DNA of 21,164 nt from an uncultured Lachnospiraceae bacterium (GCA_947175285.1 CAMWMM010000025.1:1-21164), one strand, 5' to 3'; shown: positions 13,419 to 21,147, counted from the stretch's first letter. A program made the numbers and translations. Notes: generated by a model from the letters alone, not told the origin.

Positions 13419-13494
13419 GCTATAATGAATTTATTATTGAAAATGAATAGTCCGTAAACTGATTTTATGGAGATAAGAAGAAAAGGAAGCATTT

Positions 13495-14853
13495 ATGTAT
13501 CTGAAACGTAAAGTATATAATAAACTTCTTTCATGGAAAGAAGAAAATAACCTAACTTTAGAAGTGACAGGCGCAAGGCAGGTGGGCAAGACCTACATCA
13601 TCAGGAAATTTGCCAGTGAAAATTTCACAAACGCTGTGTATGTCAACATGCTGGAAGCTTCCGGCCAGGAATTCCTGGACTGTATCCATGCAGCAAAAGA
13701 GTGGAAACCCGGAACAGAAAGACCGGCGCAGCCGCTCCACAAAGCGTTGCAGCTTTATGAACCTACATTCAAAGATACAGATGAAACCGTCATTATTATT
13801 GATGAAATACAGGAATCCCCAACCGTTTATAATCTGATACGTGAGTTTACAAGGAACTTCAAATGCCGCTTCATTGTGACAGGAAGCTATCTTGGAAGAA
13901 CGCTGAATACAGAATTTAAACTGTCAGCCGGCGATTTGAAATCCCTGCGGATTGAAACGCTGGATTTTGAGGAATTTACCGAAGCCTTCGGACAGCATGA
14001 ATCATACGAAGGCATGGAACTTTATGGAACGGCGCCGTCAGGGGAATTTACAAAACTCTCGGAACTTTTCCAGTTATACATGGAAACCGGCGGCTACCCA
14101 GCCGTAGTGACGGAATACCTTGAAACAGAATCAAAAGAGAAATGCCGTGAAAAACTGGAAGACGTTATCCATCTGTTCTGCACAGAGTCTACAAGGTATT
14201 TTGATGATATCCTTGATACGGCTGTATATGACAATATCTTCTGCAGCGTTTCACGTATCCTGATCAGGGAGAAAAAAGGACTGGAGAAGGACAATTTCAG
14301 TGAAAGCCTGCAGAAACTTGTAGTGCATGATTATGACAGCAACATCAGCAAGTCCGTGTGCAACCGCGCCATTATGTGGCTGCAGAGCGCCGGCATCCTT
14401 GACTTCGCGGGAAAAGTTACAGAATGCAAAATTATGGATTTCAAGGGAAGATGCCGCTGCTACTTTACGGATTTGGGGCTGGCGTATTATTTCTTCCGTA
14501 AGATTGGCGCCTCATTTTCCGACATACAGGGGATACTGCATGAAAACTTCGTTTTTTTGGAACTGCGCCGCAGGGCGGAGCGCTTAAAGGAAATTGCACT
14601 GGAAACACCGGCGTTTGCAACCTATAAAGGCGGAGAGATAGATTTCCTTGTAAAAAGCCTTCTTGGGAAGGAGAGCCTCTATGCGCTGGAGGTCAAAAGC
14701 GGAAAAAACGCCGCCCCGACAGGGCAGAAAGCGTTAGAGGATGGTAAAGTGGATTACCTGCTCCTCCTAAAAGGCAGTACGCAGGGAGGACAGGCAGGAA
14801 AGGTGCTTACCATTCCTGTTTTCCTGTTCCAGAAGTTTGAATTTATCCTGTAG
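13495..14853 (+). CDS. AAA ATPase with DUF4143 C-terminal domain, copy 1
   Basis: 452 residues. The N-terminal AAA_14 domain has Walker A GARQVGKT (26-33), Walker B VIIIDE (99-104) followed by IQES, and sensor-like VTGSYLGRT. The C-terminal DUF4143 part has a PD-(D/E)xK-like core: GGEIDFLVK (about 380-388) and ALEVKSGKN (about 396-404), with the expected acidic, E and K residues. The family is widespread in bacteria and archaea. Its cellular role is not settled; ATP-driven nucleic-acid or protein handling is assumed. A second gene of exactly the same length follows 20 nt downstream. The ribosome site AAAAGGAAG lies near 13483. Confidence 0.9.
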   Translation: MYLKRKVYNKLLSWKEENNLTLEVTGARQVGKTYIIRKFASENFTNAVYVNMLEASGQEFLDCIHAAKEWKPGTERPAQPLHKALQLYEPTFKDTDETVIIIDEIQESPTVYNLIREFTRNFKCRFIVTGSYLGRTLNTEFKLSAGDLKSLRIETLDFEEFTEAFGQHESYEGMELYGTAPSGEFTKLSELFQLYMETGGYPAVVTEYLETESKEKCREKLEDVIHLFCTESTRYFDDILDTAVYDNIFCSVSRILIREKKGLEKDNFSESLQKLVVHDYDSNISKSVCNRAIMWLQSAGILDFAGKVTECKIMDFKGRCRCYFTDLGLAYYFFRKIGASFSDIQGILHENFVFLELRRRAERLKEIALETPAFATYKGGEIDFLVKSLLGKESLYALEVKSGKNAAPTGQKALEDGKVDYLLLLKGSTQGGQAGKVLTIPVFLFQKFEFIL

Positions 14854-14873
14854 ATTACAAAAAAGGAGCAGCC

Positions 14874-16232
14874 ATGCAGAAATATTTGGAACGCAAGGCA
14901 TACGGCAGACTAAAGGCATGGAAAGAGTCAGAACGCCATTCCACGCTGGAAATATCCGGTGCGCGGCAGGTCGGCAAGACTTATCTTGCAAACAAATTTG
15001 CCGATAAGGAATACCAGCAGAAAATATATATCAATCTGCTGGATTTTTCCGGGGAACTGTTTTTGGAAAAATACCATGAACTGCGCCGGCGGATGAGCAA
15101 TGGATTAATGTGTGAAAATCCGGTGCATGAACTGATCAGGCAGTATGATCCGAACTTTAAGGATTCCAAAGACACAATCGTCATCATTGACGAAATTCAG
15201 GAGTCGGCGGAGATTTATAACCGTATCCGGGAATTTACAAGGAAACTGGACAGCGACTTTATTGTCACAGGAAGCTATCCGGGACGGATACTAAATAAAG
15301 AATTCAAGTATTCGTCAGGTGACCTTGATTATCTGGAAATCAATACACTGGATTTTGAAGAATTCCTGATGGCTCTTGACAGGCACAGGCTGTATAAGGA
15401 AATGGATTTATTTGGCGGCAGTGATGCGTCCGTATACCATGAATTACAAAAACATTATGAGGCTTACTGCAAAATCGGGGGATATCCCGGTGTTGTGCTG
15501 CAGTACCTGAATAATGCGTCTTTTGAGGACTGTCAGGCAGAACTGCTGAAAATTATCCGGCTTTTTACGAATGAAAGCAAACGGTATTTTGAAGATATTC
15601 TGGACGACGCTGTATATGACAACATGTTTTCAGGCATTGCAAGGATTCTTGCCAAAGAAAAGAAAGGGTTTGACAAAGACAGCTTCAGCGAAGAACTGCA
15701 GGGCATTGTCGTAAAGGATTATTCCAGCAATATTTCCAAGGCATCCGTGAACCGGGCAATTAACTGGCTTTACAGCTCCGGAATCATCGGTTTCGCCGGA
15801 AAACTCCCGGAATGCAGTATCATGGATTTCAAGGCAAGGGCAAGATGCTATTTCCTGGATACCGGCCTGGCGAATTATTTTCTCACTAAGATCGGATGTC
15901 CGAAAGAAACAGTTACCGGTATTGTTAATGAGAACTTTGTGTATCTGGATTTAAAACGGCGCACAGTCCATCCCAATGAGATTGCACTGGAGACACCGGC
16001 ATTTGCTACATGGGGAGCCGGAGAGATTGATTTCTATGTCAAGTCGGCCGGATCACAGAAAACGTATGCCATAGAAGTTAAGGCAGGAAAAAATGCGGGC
16101 AGGACAGCCGGCGCTGCCATGGAAAACAAAAAGGCAGATTATCTGCTATACGCCAAAGGCAATACCAATGGCGGGAAGACAGACAATATCATTACAATCC
16201 CCATATACGGGATTTCAAAATTTCAATTTTAA
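14874..16232 (+). CDS. AAA ATPase with DUF4143 C-terminal domain, copy 2
   Basis: 452 residues, a tandem paralog of the gene before it; AAAAAAGGAGC precedes the ATG. Walker A GARQVGKT (29-36), Walker B VIIIDEIQES (from about 102), VTGSYPGRI, and the nuclease-like pair GAGEIDFYVKS and AIEVKAGKN. Large blocks are shared with copy 1 (GARQVGKTY, VIIIDEIQES, TLDFEEF, DAVYDN, IALETPAFAT), while the DNA has diverged, so the duplication is not recent. Both copies keep all motifs and are probably both active, perhaps as a mixed oligomer (inferred). A terminator follows. Confidence 0.9.
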   Translation: MQKYLERKAYGRLKAWKESERHSTLEISGARQVGKTYLANKFADKEYQQKIYINLLDFSGELFLEKYHELRRRMSNGLMCENPVHELIRQYDPNFKDSKDTIVIIDEIQESAEIYNRIREFTRKLDSDFIVTGSYPGRILNKEFKYSSGDLDYLEINTLDFEEFLMALDRHRLYKEMDLFGGSDASVYHELQKHYEAYCKIGGYPGVVLQYLNNASFEDCQAELLKIIRLFTNESKRYFEDILDDAVYDNMFSGIARILAKEKKGFDKDSFSEELQGIVVKDYSSNISKASVNRAINWLYSSGIIGFAGKLPECSIMDFKARARCYFLDTGLANYFLTKIGCPKETVTGIVNENFVYLDLKRRTVHPNEIALETPAFATWGAGEIDFYVKSAGSQKTYAIEVKAGKNAGRTAGAAMENKKADYLLYAKGNTNGGKTDNIITIPIYGISKFQF

Positions 16233-16257
16233 TTTAATATAGTCAGTACGCAGAATG

Positions 16258-16283
16258 CCACTCCGGAAGGGGTGGTTTTTTTT
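16258..16283 (+). terminator. Terminator after the ATPase pair
   Basis: CCACTCC (16258-16264), GGAA loop, GGGGTGG (16269-16275, one G-U), then eight T residues (16276-16283). Confidence 0.92.
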
Positions 16284-16314
16284 GCGGAATTTTTTAAAAG
16301 GAGGCTGCAGATAA

Positions 16315-16956
16315 ATGAACGAAATGAAAAGCATTATCAATTGGGAGGACGTAAAGGGAAAAATATTCCTGCGTTTGGTGAATTATGAGAAGAACAAGGC
16401 GGATTTAGAAAGGAAAATACATGTTAAGTTCCTGGATCTCGCAATCTTGGTCCATTGTGACTGCAAGGAGCGGAACTTGGACGGCTTCTATGTGAGCAAG
16501 ATGCAGGCTCTTATATGGAACAAGAGCATTAAGGATATCTATCAGGCGGCACTGGAAAATACATACAGCAAGAACAATACACTTGTGACACCCATAATCA
16601 ATTTATTGCCGCAAGAAACAGCATATGTAGTGCAGGATGCGATGGATATCATAAATACAGAAAAGGTAATGATGATTCTTACGAACAAATCGGTTTCTTT
16701 TGGCGCAGCAATGCTGTTAAATATATCTGAACTGAAAAAACTGGCAGACCAGTTTGACAGCAACCTGTACCTGTTGCCCAGCTCTGTACATGAAATTCTT
16801 GCCATATGCTCAGACCAAAATACAGATGTATCTTATCTTACGGATATGGTAAACGGGGTAAACAACAACGTTGTAAGACCTGAAGATTACCTTTCCGACC
16901 ATGTATATTACTTTGACCGGGAAAAGTGCGAAGTGACGATGGCAGTTCCCGCATAG
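16315..16956 (+). CDS. DUF5688 family protein
   Basis: 213 residues; AAAAGGAGG lies about 10 nt before the ATG. The phrases WEDVKGKIFLRLVNYEKN, LDLAILVHCD, MILTNKSVSFGAAMLL, LYLLPSSVHEIL and LSDHVYYFDR match the DUF5688 pattern common in Lachnospiraceae accessory regions. Members I recall are longer at the N-terminus, so this one may lack that part. The Leu/Pro-rich LLPSSVHE box and the DHVYYFDRE end are intact. No catalytic role is known for the family. It begins a run of closely spaced accessory genes after the ATPase terminator. Confidence 0.75.
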   Translation: MNEMKSIINWEDVKGKIFLRLVNYEKNKADLERKIHVKFLDLAILVHCDCKERNLDGFYVSKMQALIWNKSIKDIYQAALENTYSKNNTLVTPIINLLPQETAYVVQDAMDIINTEKVMMILTNKSVSFGAAMLLNISELKKLADQFDSNLYLLPSSVHEILAICSDQNTDVSYLTDMVNGVNNNVVRPEDYLSDHVYYFDREKCEVTMAVPA

Positions 16957-17003
16957 GTATTTGACCTAAATATAATATTATTCCGGTATATAACCGTATT
17001 GGG

Positions 17004-17026
17004 GAAGGCAGAGTTATTCTGTCTTC
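17004..17026 (+). terminator. Hairpin between DUF5688 gene and 17055 ORF
   Basis: GAAGGCAGAG (17004-17013) pairs with TTCTGTCTTC (17017-17026), ten pairs including G-U, with a 3-nt loop. Only TTT follows, then ACGTTTT, so it is a weak terminator or an mRNA processing hairpin. Confidence 0.5.
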
Positions 17027-17054
17027 TTTACGTTTTAAGGAAAGGAGGGCGTAT

Positions 17055-17318
17055 ATGTCTGATGCAATATGGATTGTGCTGGAGGACGGGCGGATCATGA
17101 CAATGCAGGGGGCTGAACCGGATTTTTATACGGAAGGCTGCGACGCATCCATTGATTATACCCTGTTCGACCAGCACTGTGAAGAAATTGACGGCGGCCA
17201 GATGGATTACTGCGCTGAAGAAAAGAAATATAGGCATATCAGGGACATGATTCCGGATATATTGGAATTTGCACTTGGACTGAACGGAGCCAGGACACCC
17301 AATTATTACTTTATTTGA
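17055..17318 (+). CDS. Hypothetical protein, 87 residues
   Basis: AAAGGAGGG (17040-17048) precedes the ATG by 6 nt. It is a small acidic soluble protein that starts IWIVLEDGRIMTM, then has ASIDYTLFDQHCEEIDGGQM and ends TPNYYFI. No domain is recognised. Its stop (17316-17318) overlaps the ribosome site of the YkgJ-like gene that follows, so the two are co-transcribed and probably coupled. Function unknown. Confidence 0.7.
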   Translation: MSDAIWIVLEDGRIMTMQGAEPDFYTEGCDASIDYTLFDQHCEEIDGGQMDYCAEEKKYRHIRDMIPDILEFALGLNGARTPNYYFI

Positions 17319-17335
17319 GAGGAGCACTTTATAAG

Positions 17336-18160
17336 ATGGATTATAAAGATATCATAAACTTAAATTACCTTGAACCAGAGGGAACATTCCGGTTCGGATG
17401 CGACTGCTGTGGCCGGTGCTGCAAAGAAAGAGGAGATGTCCTGCTTACTGCCTATGATGTTATGCGTCTGCAGGAGTATCTTGGCATTTCTTTTAAGGAA
17501 CTGCTCATTACTTACTGCGAGCTGTATGTCGGCAAAGATTCCGGACTTCCTATTGTAAGGTTAAGGACGGATGCAAGATGTCCTTTCCTGTTCCATAATA
17601 AATGCTATGTCCAGGATGCAAAGCCTGCCGTGTGCGCCCTTTTTCCATTAGGAAGGGTATATGACGGGGAAAAAGTCCGGTATTTCCTTCAGGAAGGCTG
17701 CTGTTCGACAGATGCAGAGGAACATAATCTACATGAATGGCTGGAGCGGCTTGGACCTGACAGTGAGAGCTGCTGTATTCTTTGGGGAAAACTGTTAAAA
17801 GAAGGGATAGCTGCCATAAAACAGGTAAGGGAACAGGACAGTGAACTGGAAGAAACGATCCTGAATTTCATGGTCGCCCTTATGTATGATGATTATGACA
17901 GCAAAAAGAATTTCGTCTGCCAGATACAGGAGCGCATAGATATAATAAAACAACTGCCGGGGAAACTACACGAAATCTCCGTTATGAAAAAGTGGAACCT
18001 GCTTGAGAAAGGATGTGAGCAGATGCAGGGTGGAGGACCATATCAGGTATCAGACTGTCCTAAATGCGGAAGCATTATGTGGAACGGGCAATGCGAAAAT
18101 ATAGACTGCGAATACCACTGGTATCCGATGCAGGACGAGGAGGAAGAGGAATGCGGATAA
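17336..18160 (+). CDS. YkgJ-type cysteine-cluster protein with C-terminal zinc-ribbon-like motif
   Basis: 274 residues from ATG 17336, chosen because GAGAGGAGC (17317-17325) serves it; a TTG at 17315 in frame lacks a site. The N-terminus has FGCDCCGRCCKERGD (Cys22, 24, 25, 28, 29) and later CPFLFHNKCYVQDAKPAVC, the cysteine set of the YkgJ/UPF0153 family, which is thought to hold a metal (zinc or iron-sulfur). The C-terminus adds CPKCGSIMWNGQCENIDC (about 241-258), a four-Cys ribbon not present in minimal YkgJ proteins. This makes it a two-module metalloprotein. Its function is unknown; a link to protein modification or redox is only suggested by the family. Confidence 0.82.
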   Translation: MDYKDIINLNYLEPEGTFRFGCDCCGRCCKERGDVLLTAYDVMRLQEYLGISFKELLITYCELYVGKDSGLPIVRLRTDARCPFLFHNKCYVQDAKPAVCALFPLGRVYDGEKVRYFLQEGCCSTDAEEHNLHEWLERLGPDSESCCILWGKLLKEGIAAIKQVREQDSELEETILNFMVALMYDDYDSKKNFVCQIQERIDIIKQLPGKLHEISVMKKWNLLEKGCEQMQGGGPYQVSDCPKCGSIMWNGQCENIDCEYHWYPMQDEEEEECG

Positions 18161-18253
18161 TAGCCGTTTTAGAAGTAGATGAAGACAAGCTGTCCCAGAC
18201 AGGGCATAGGTGAAACAGCATTCTATGCAGACAACTACGCACTATGGAAATAA
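18151..18253 (+). pseudogene. Broken small gene at the left inverted-repeat arm
   Basis: ATG 18151 overlaps the end of the YkgJ-like gene and has AGGAGGAAGAGG just upstream. It encodes MRIIAVLEVDEDKLSQTG, then stops at 18211-18213. One frame over, GIGETAFYADNYALWK runs to TAA 18251-18253. Dropping one G of GGG (18202-18204) joins the two into about 34 residues. It may be a degraded 5' fragment of a longer gene or two tiny overlapping ORFs. The codons for NYALW coincide with the left arm of the 16-bp inverted repeat. Confidence 0.45.
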
Positions 18254-18418
18254 CGGAGCAGGAAACCACGCCTGTTTCATTATGACCAGCCCCAATCTGA
18301 GGTATTGAGATTTGTTTAACATATGATTTAAAAAGAGAAAGGGAAAGAAAAGAAGCTACGCTAAAAAAGGAAGGAAGGGCAATACAAAAGGATGCTCCAT
18401 TCCCATAGTGCGTAGTTG
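18232..18418. repeat. Perfect 16-bp inverted repeat bounding 187 bp, candidate invertible segment
   Basis: CAACTACGCACTATGG (18232-18247) is exactly inverted at 18403-18418; with one mismatch the match extends to AAT. The 155 bp between the arms hold no gene, purine-rich stretches and a possible promoter (TTGAGA, 17 nt, TTAAAA). The right arm ends 46 nt before the recombinase-like ORF. Both arms read NYALW in one frame. Inversion would replace the K-stop end of the small frame with EWSILLYCPSFLF-stop. Layout and size resemble invertible switches of Clostridia. Confidence 0.6.
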
Positions 18419-18464
18419 ATTACACTTTCCCTGTTTTCTCCCAAGAATGGCAAAGGAGGGTTTT

Positions 18465-19379
18465 ATGGACGAGACAGAGACTGGTGCGTTTTCTCCCTAT
18501 TTAAGTCCCAAATTTATCACTATCTTAAAGAAGTATTATTCTGAGAAGATACGGGAAGAACGGACAAAACAGCAGTATGCCTATGTTTTTAATGCTTTAT
18601 GTGACTATGCAAAATGCGATTTCCTCGACATTACGCAGGAAACACTAAAGGCATATTTCAACGGCAAAGGCAGTGTAATGAAATCTACGGACTATAATCT
18701 AAGCGTGCTGCGTGCCGTAGCACGCTATATGGATGAAAATGCGGATATATTAGAAATCCAGGCGGGATATTTAAACCTCTTTTCCGCAATTGATGTCATA
18801 TTTCCGGACATGCAGTTTCGTATGGAGGATCTGCCTGAATTGGGCAGTATTGACAAAGTATTGGCATATTTTAGGTCAGAGGGCGATATGACAGGTTTTT
18901 TATCCTGTTCTATGGTGCTGCGGTCAACACTTACCACAAATGAGTTGGTTTCTTTAAAACGGGATATGCTCCTGCAGGACGCAAACGGTAATTTCGGAAT
19001 CCGCCTGAAAATGACGGAACATGCTTACCGCTTTGTAAAACTACCGGAAGATATTGTGGAACTGATTGACCGGTATTCCATGCAGCGTACCGACAGCCAG
19101 CCGTATTTTTTCCTGAACAAAAAGGGAAAGGCAATCAGCGCAAGGGCACTGCAGAACCGGCTACATGAAGCATGCACGACCTGCGGCGTAAAGCCGTTTA
19201 CCTATAACGACCTGCGCATCTTAAGCCAGGCGCTGATGATAAAAGACGGCGCACCACTTGATAAGATAGCAGAACATATCAATGTGAAAAACATGAGCTG
19301 GTTTTTCCGCTATGACAGGGTAGTGGAAAGCCTGAAGGAATCACCGGTTGATTACACACACCTGAAAATCGTCTGGTAA
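18465..19379 (+). CDS. Tyrosine-recombinase-like protein, catalytic residues incomplete
   Basis: 304 residues from ATG 18465, chosen because AAAGGAGGG (18452-18460) lies just upstream; ATG 18447 lies ahead of this site. The N-terminal SAM-like core-binding region (about 12-110; EERTKQQYAYVFNALCDYA) and the C-terminal catalytic fold are recognisable. Compared with the usual R-K-HxxR-H-Y set, the first Arg box (GLRxSEL) reads LTTNEL, so Arg is lost. HxLR reads YNDLR, so the Arg is kept but the His is not. LGH is replaced. A Tyr (283, in RYDRV) remains at the nucleophile position. It is probably inactive or strongly diverged: a DNA-binding relic or regulator rather than a working integrase. It stands beside the inverted repeat. 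Confidence 0.7.
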   Translation: MDETETGAFSPYLSPKFITILKKYYSEKIREERTKQQYAYVFNALCDYAKCDFLDITQETLKAYFNGKGSVMKSTDYNLSVLRAVARYMDENADILEIQAGYLNLFSAIDVIFPDMQFRMEDLPELGSIDKVLAYFRSEGDMTGFLSCSMVLRSTLTTNELVSLKRDMLLQDANGNFGIRLKMTEHAYRFVKLPEDIVELIDRYSMQRTDSQPYFFLNKKGKAISARALQNRLHEACTTCGVKPFTYNDLRILSQALMIKDGAPLDKIAEHINVKNMSWFFRYDRVVESLKESPVDYTHLKIVW

Positions 19380-19399
19380 GAACATAGAGGAGCAGTATT

Positions 19400-19428
19400 A
19401 ACAAAATACATTTATTTGTTATTTTTTT
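19400..19428 (+). terminator. Weak AT-rich terminator
   Basis: AACAAA (19400-19405) pairs with TTTGTT (19415-19420), then ATTTTTTT. The stem is all A-T but one pair, so its strength is doubtful. It precedes the 19446 gene. Confidence 0.42.
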
Positions 19429-19445
19429 ATAAAAGGAGAGTAAAA

Positions 19446-19628
19446 ATGGGAATGTATCATAAAAACCGACTGGCGGGTATCAGGTCTAAACGTTTTGCCA
19501 AGAGATGTACATCAAGGGGCCGGCGGCGCGCCGTAAAAAAAAGCTGTGATATTTGTAAAGTTGATAAATATACATTAACAAGAAAAAGTCACAATATTTA
19601 CGGCATAGATAGCTGGTATTTTAGTTAG
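19446..19628 (+). CDS. Small basic protein with CxxC
   Basis: 60 residues from ATG 19446. AAAAGGAGAGTAAAAATGG is nearly the same ribosome-site leader as at the csp gene (10397-10416), which supports this start; a TTG at 19416 is not needed. The protein is strongly basic (GIRSKRFAKRCTSRGRRRA) and then has CDICKVDKYTLTRKSHNIYG. It could bind nucleic acid and perhaps a metal. No family is recognised. It stands alone between two unrelated genes. Confidence 0.6.
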   Translation: MGMYHKNRLAGIRSKRFAKRCTSRGRRRAVKKSCDICKVDKYTLTRKSHNIYGIDSWYFS

Positions 19629-19668
19629 GGTTCATTACTAAACGAAGATAAAACGGAGGAAATTATTC

Positions 19669-19914
19669 ATGCACAATTATCTGGTACAGAAATTAATTAA
19701 TAACGAAGTATATGCAAAAGTATATACAGAAACGCAACTTATTAATTTTCTTGATATGTCTGATTGCTATGATGAAGAATACAGAATTTATGACATATCA
19801 GTTTTTGGAGAAATCAGAGAGGTGCTATATAAGGGATGGCAGCCTAACCGTTTAATCGAAATTGTGGATAGTAACGGTAATATTGTAGCAAGCGGGTATG
19901 GCACAGACCATTAA
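19669..19914 (+). CDS. Hypothetical protein, 81 residues
   Basis: GGAGG (19655-19659) precedes the ATG by 9 nt. It is a small acidic soluble protein: HNYLVQKLINNEVYAKVYTE, FLDMSDCYDEEYRIYDISVF, ending NGNIVASGYGTDH. It looks like a compact alpha-beta fold. No domain is recognised and no operon partner is evident, since a promoter follows for the next gene. Function unknown. Confidence 0.68.
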   Translation: MHNYLVQKLINNEVYAKVYTETQLINFLDMSDCYDEEYRIYDISVFGEIREVLYKGWQPNRLIEIVDSNGNIVASGYGTDH

Positions 19915-19962
19915 ACAAGATTTTGGAGAATGGGAAAGGAAGATTTCTATAGTCTGCGGTCA

Positions 19963-19991
19963 TTGATATTATTACACAAGTCAAGTATAAT
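19963..19991 (+). promoter_or_regulatory. Strong sigma-A promoter of the Rpn gene
   Basis: TTGATA (19963-19968), 17-nt spacer, TATAAT (19986-19991). The transcript would start near 19998. CCTTGT and ACAAGG (20031-20056) form a hairpin whose 3' arm enters the ribosome-site region, so start access could be controlled. Confidence 0.78.
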
Positions 19992-20108
19992 AAAAATAAT
20001 TCAACCGTTTTTCACCACTGTATTAAAAACCTTGTTTATTGCAGTAAATACAAGGAAAGGGCAATAAGATGACAGATATTAATCTAACACAGGCAGTTAA
20101 GGCTACAA

Positions 20109-20894
20109 ATGGCTCCAACTCCTTATGACACAAATATAAAATTCCTGCTTGCAGATAAGCAAATACTGGCACGGATATTAAAATACGCAGTTCAGGAATT
20201 TAAGGATATGACGATTGAGGATATTATGTCCAGTATTGGCAAGGATATTGAAATCGGGACAAGACCGTTGGATGCCGGTCTTTCAAACATGGGACGTGTA
20301 AACGTATCCTGTACGGAAGACAATATTCCAGGAGAGGGAAAAATTTTCTTTGATATCCGTTTTACTGCATATCATAAAGAAACAGAAATGAAATTTCTAA
20401 TTAATTTAGAGGCACAGCGATTATCAGATCCCAGTAAATGTTTGGATAACAGTGAGGACGGTGACTCCATTGAGGAAATCAACCTTGACAGAAATACCGT
20501 TTATGGAAATAAGAGAAATCTGTATGACATAGACTTGATGAGGGGCATCATTATCAATGTAAGAACCGGGGAAAACATAAAGGATTCCCAAAACGTACTA
20601 ATCTCCTTGCTGGAAAAGCTACTTTCCAAGATGAGCATAGAGGAAAAGAAACGTATACTTACAGAAAAATATGGGATGATAATGACAACCGAACTGGAAG
20701 GGAGGATGCAGACTATGTGCAATTGGTCAGAAGCCATTAAGGAAATGAGTTTTGAAGAAGGTGTAAAAAAAGAACGGCTCAATGCTATTGAGAGGATGAT
20801 TCAGGCTAATTTTACAAAAGAACAGATTATATCCTGTGGCTATACCGAAAATGAATTTGCGGAAGCAGAAAATCTTTTATGCATAAATGCATAG
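20109..20894 (+). CDS. Rpn-family PD-(D/E)XK nuclease, probably frameshifted and internally shortened
   Basis: 261 residues. PYDTNIKFLLADKQILARIL, then FDIRF and LINLEAQ, give the Asp and E-x-Q of the Rpn/PDDEXK_2 nuclease type (recombination-promoting nuclease or 'putative transposase'). The C-terminus (KKRILTEKYGMIMTTELEGR, CNWSEAIKE) is family-typical. Two defects are suspected. First, the best ribosome site (AAGGAAAGG) serves ATG 20069, whose frame (MTDINLTQAVKATN) stops at once in SNSL; deleting one G of ATGGCT would join it to this frame. Second, the region after LEAQRLSDPSK jumps to CLDNSEDGDSIEEINLDRN, lacking an estimated 40-50 residues of the usual nuclease core. Activity is doubtful. 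ATG 20109 has only a weak AAGG. Confidence 0.75.
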   Translation: MAPTPYDTNIKFLLADKQILARILKYAVQEFKDMTIEDIMSSIGKDIEIGTRPLDAGLSNMGRVNVSCTEDNIPGEGKIFFDIRFTAYHKETEMKFLINLEAQRLSDPSKCLDNSEDGDSIEEINLDRNTVYGNKRNLYDIDLMRGIIINVRTGENIKDSQNVLISLLEKLLSKMSIEEKKRILTEKYGMIMTTELEGRMQTMCNWSEAIKEMSFEEGVKKERLNAIERMIQANFTKEQIISCGYTENEFAEAENLLCINA

Positions 20895-20992
20895 GAAACA
20901 GTAAACTATAGGGCATAAAAACTACAGCTTGCGGAACTTCGGGCAGCATGAAACATCATATTTTTCTTAAAATTTTAATACCACAGCTATTA

Positions 20993-21034
20993 AACAGGAA
21001 AATAATTGATACTCAGATTATTTTCCTGTTTTTT
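20993..21034 (+). terminator. Strong terminator after the Rpn gene
   Basis: AACAGGAAAATAAT (20993-21006) pairs perfectly with ATTATTTTCCTGTT (21017-21030) around a 10-nt loop, followed by TTTT. The 100 bases between the Rpn stop and this hairpin hold no ORF. Confidence 0.9.
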
Positions 21035-21081
21035 GGTAATTCGGAAGCATATCTGAAAATGATGCAAAAAAATTGGTATAA

Positions 21082-21124
21082 TTTCCAAAAGAGCTAGGGT
21101 ATTATTTACCGGCTCTTTTGGAAA
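21082..21124 (+). repeat. 13-bp perfect hairpin near the right edge
   Basis: TTTCCAAAAGAGC (21082-21094) pairs with GCTCTTTTGGAAA (21112-21124), with GGTA/TACC inside the loop. No T run follows, so it is probably not a terminator. A TATAAT at 21077-21082 directly precedes it. Confidence 0.6.
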
Positions 21125-21147
21125 ATACAAAAACTATATGCTATACT
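21118..21147 (+). promoter_or_regulatory. Possible promoter reading out of the window
   Basis: TTGGAA (21118-21123), 18-nt spacer, TATACT (21142-21147). The -35 lies in the right arm of the hairpin just described. Its gene would lie beyond the window. Confidence 0.45.

Noticed and set aside
13495..16232. DUF4143 pair as a toxin-antitoxin or restriction system
   Set aside because: No partner methylase, antitoxin or effector next to it; the two copies are paralogs, not a two-part system.
18232..18418. Inverted repeat as a simple intrinsic terminator
   Set aside because: Arms are 155 nt apart and no T run follows the right arm on either strand.
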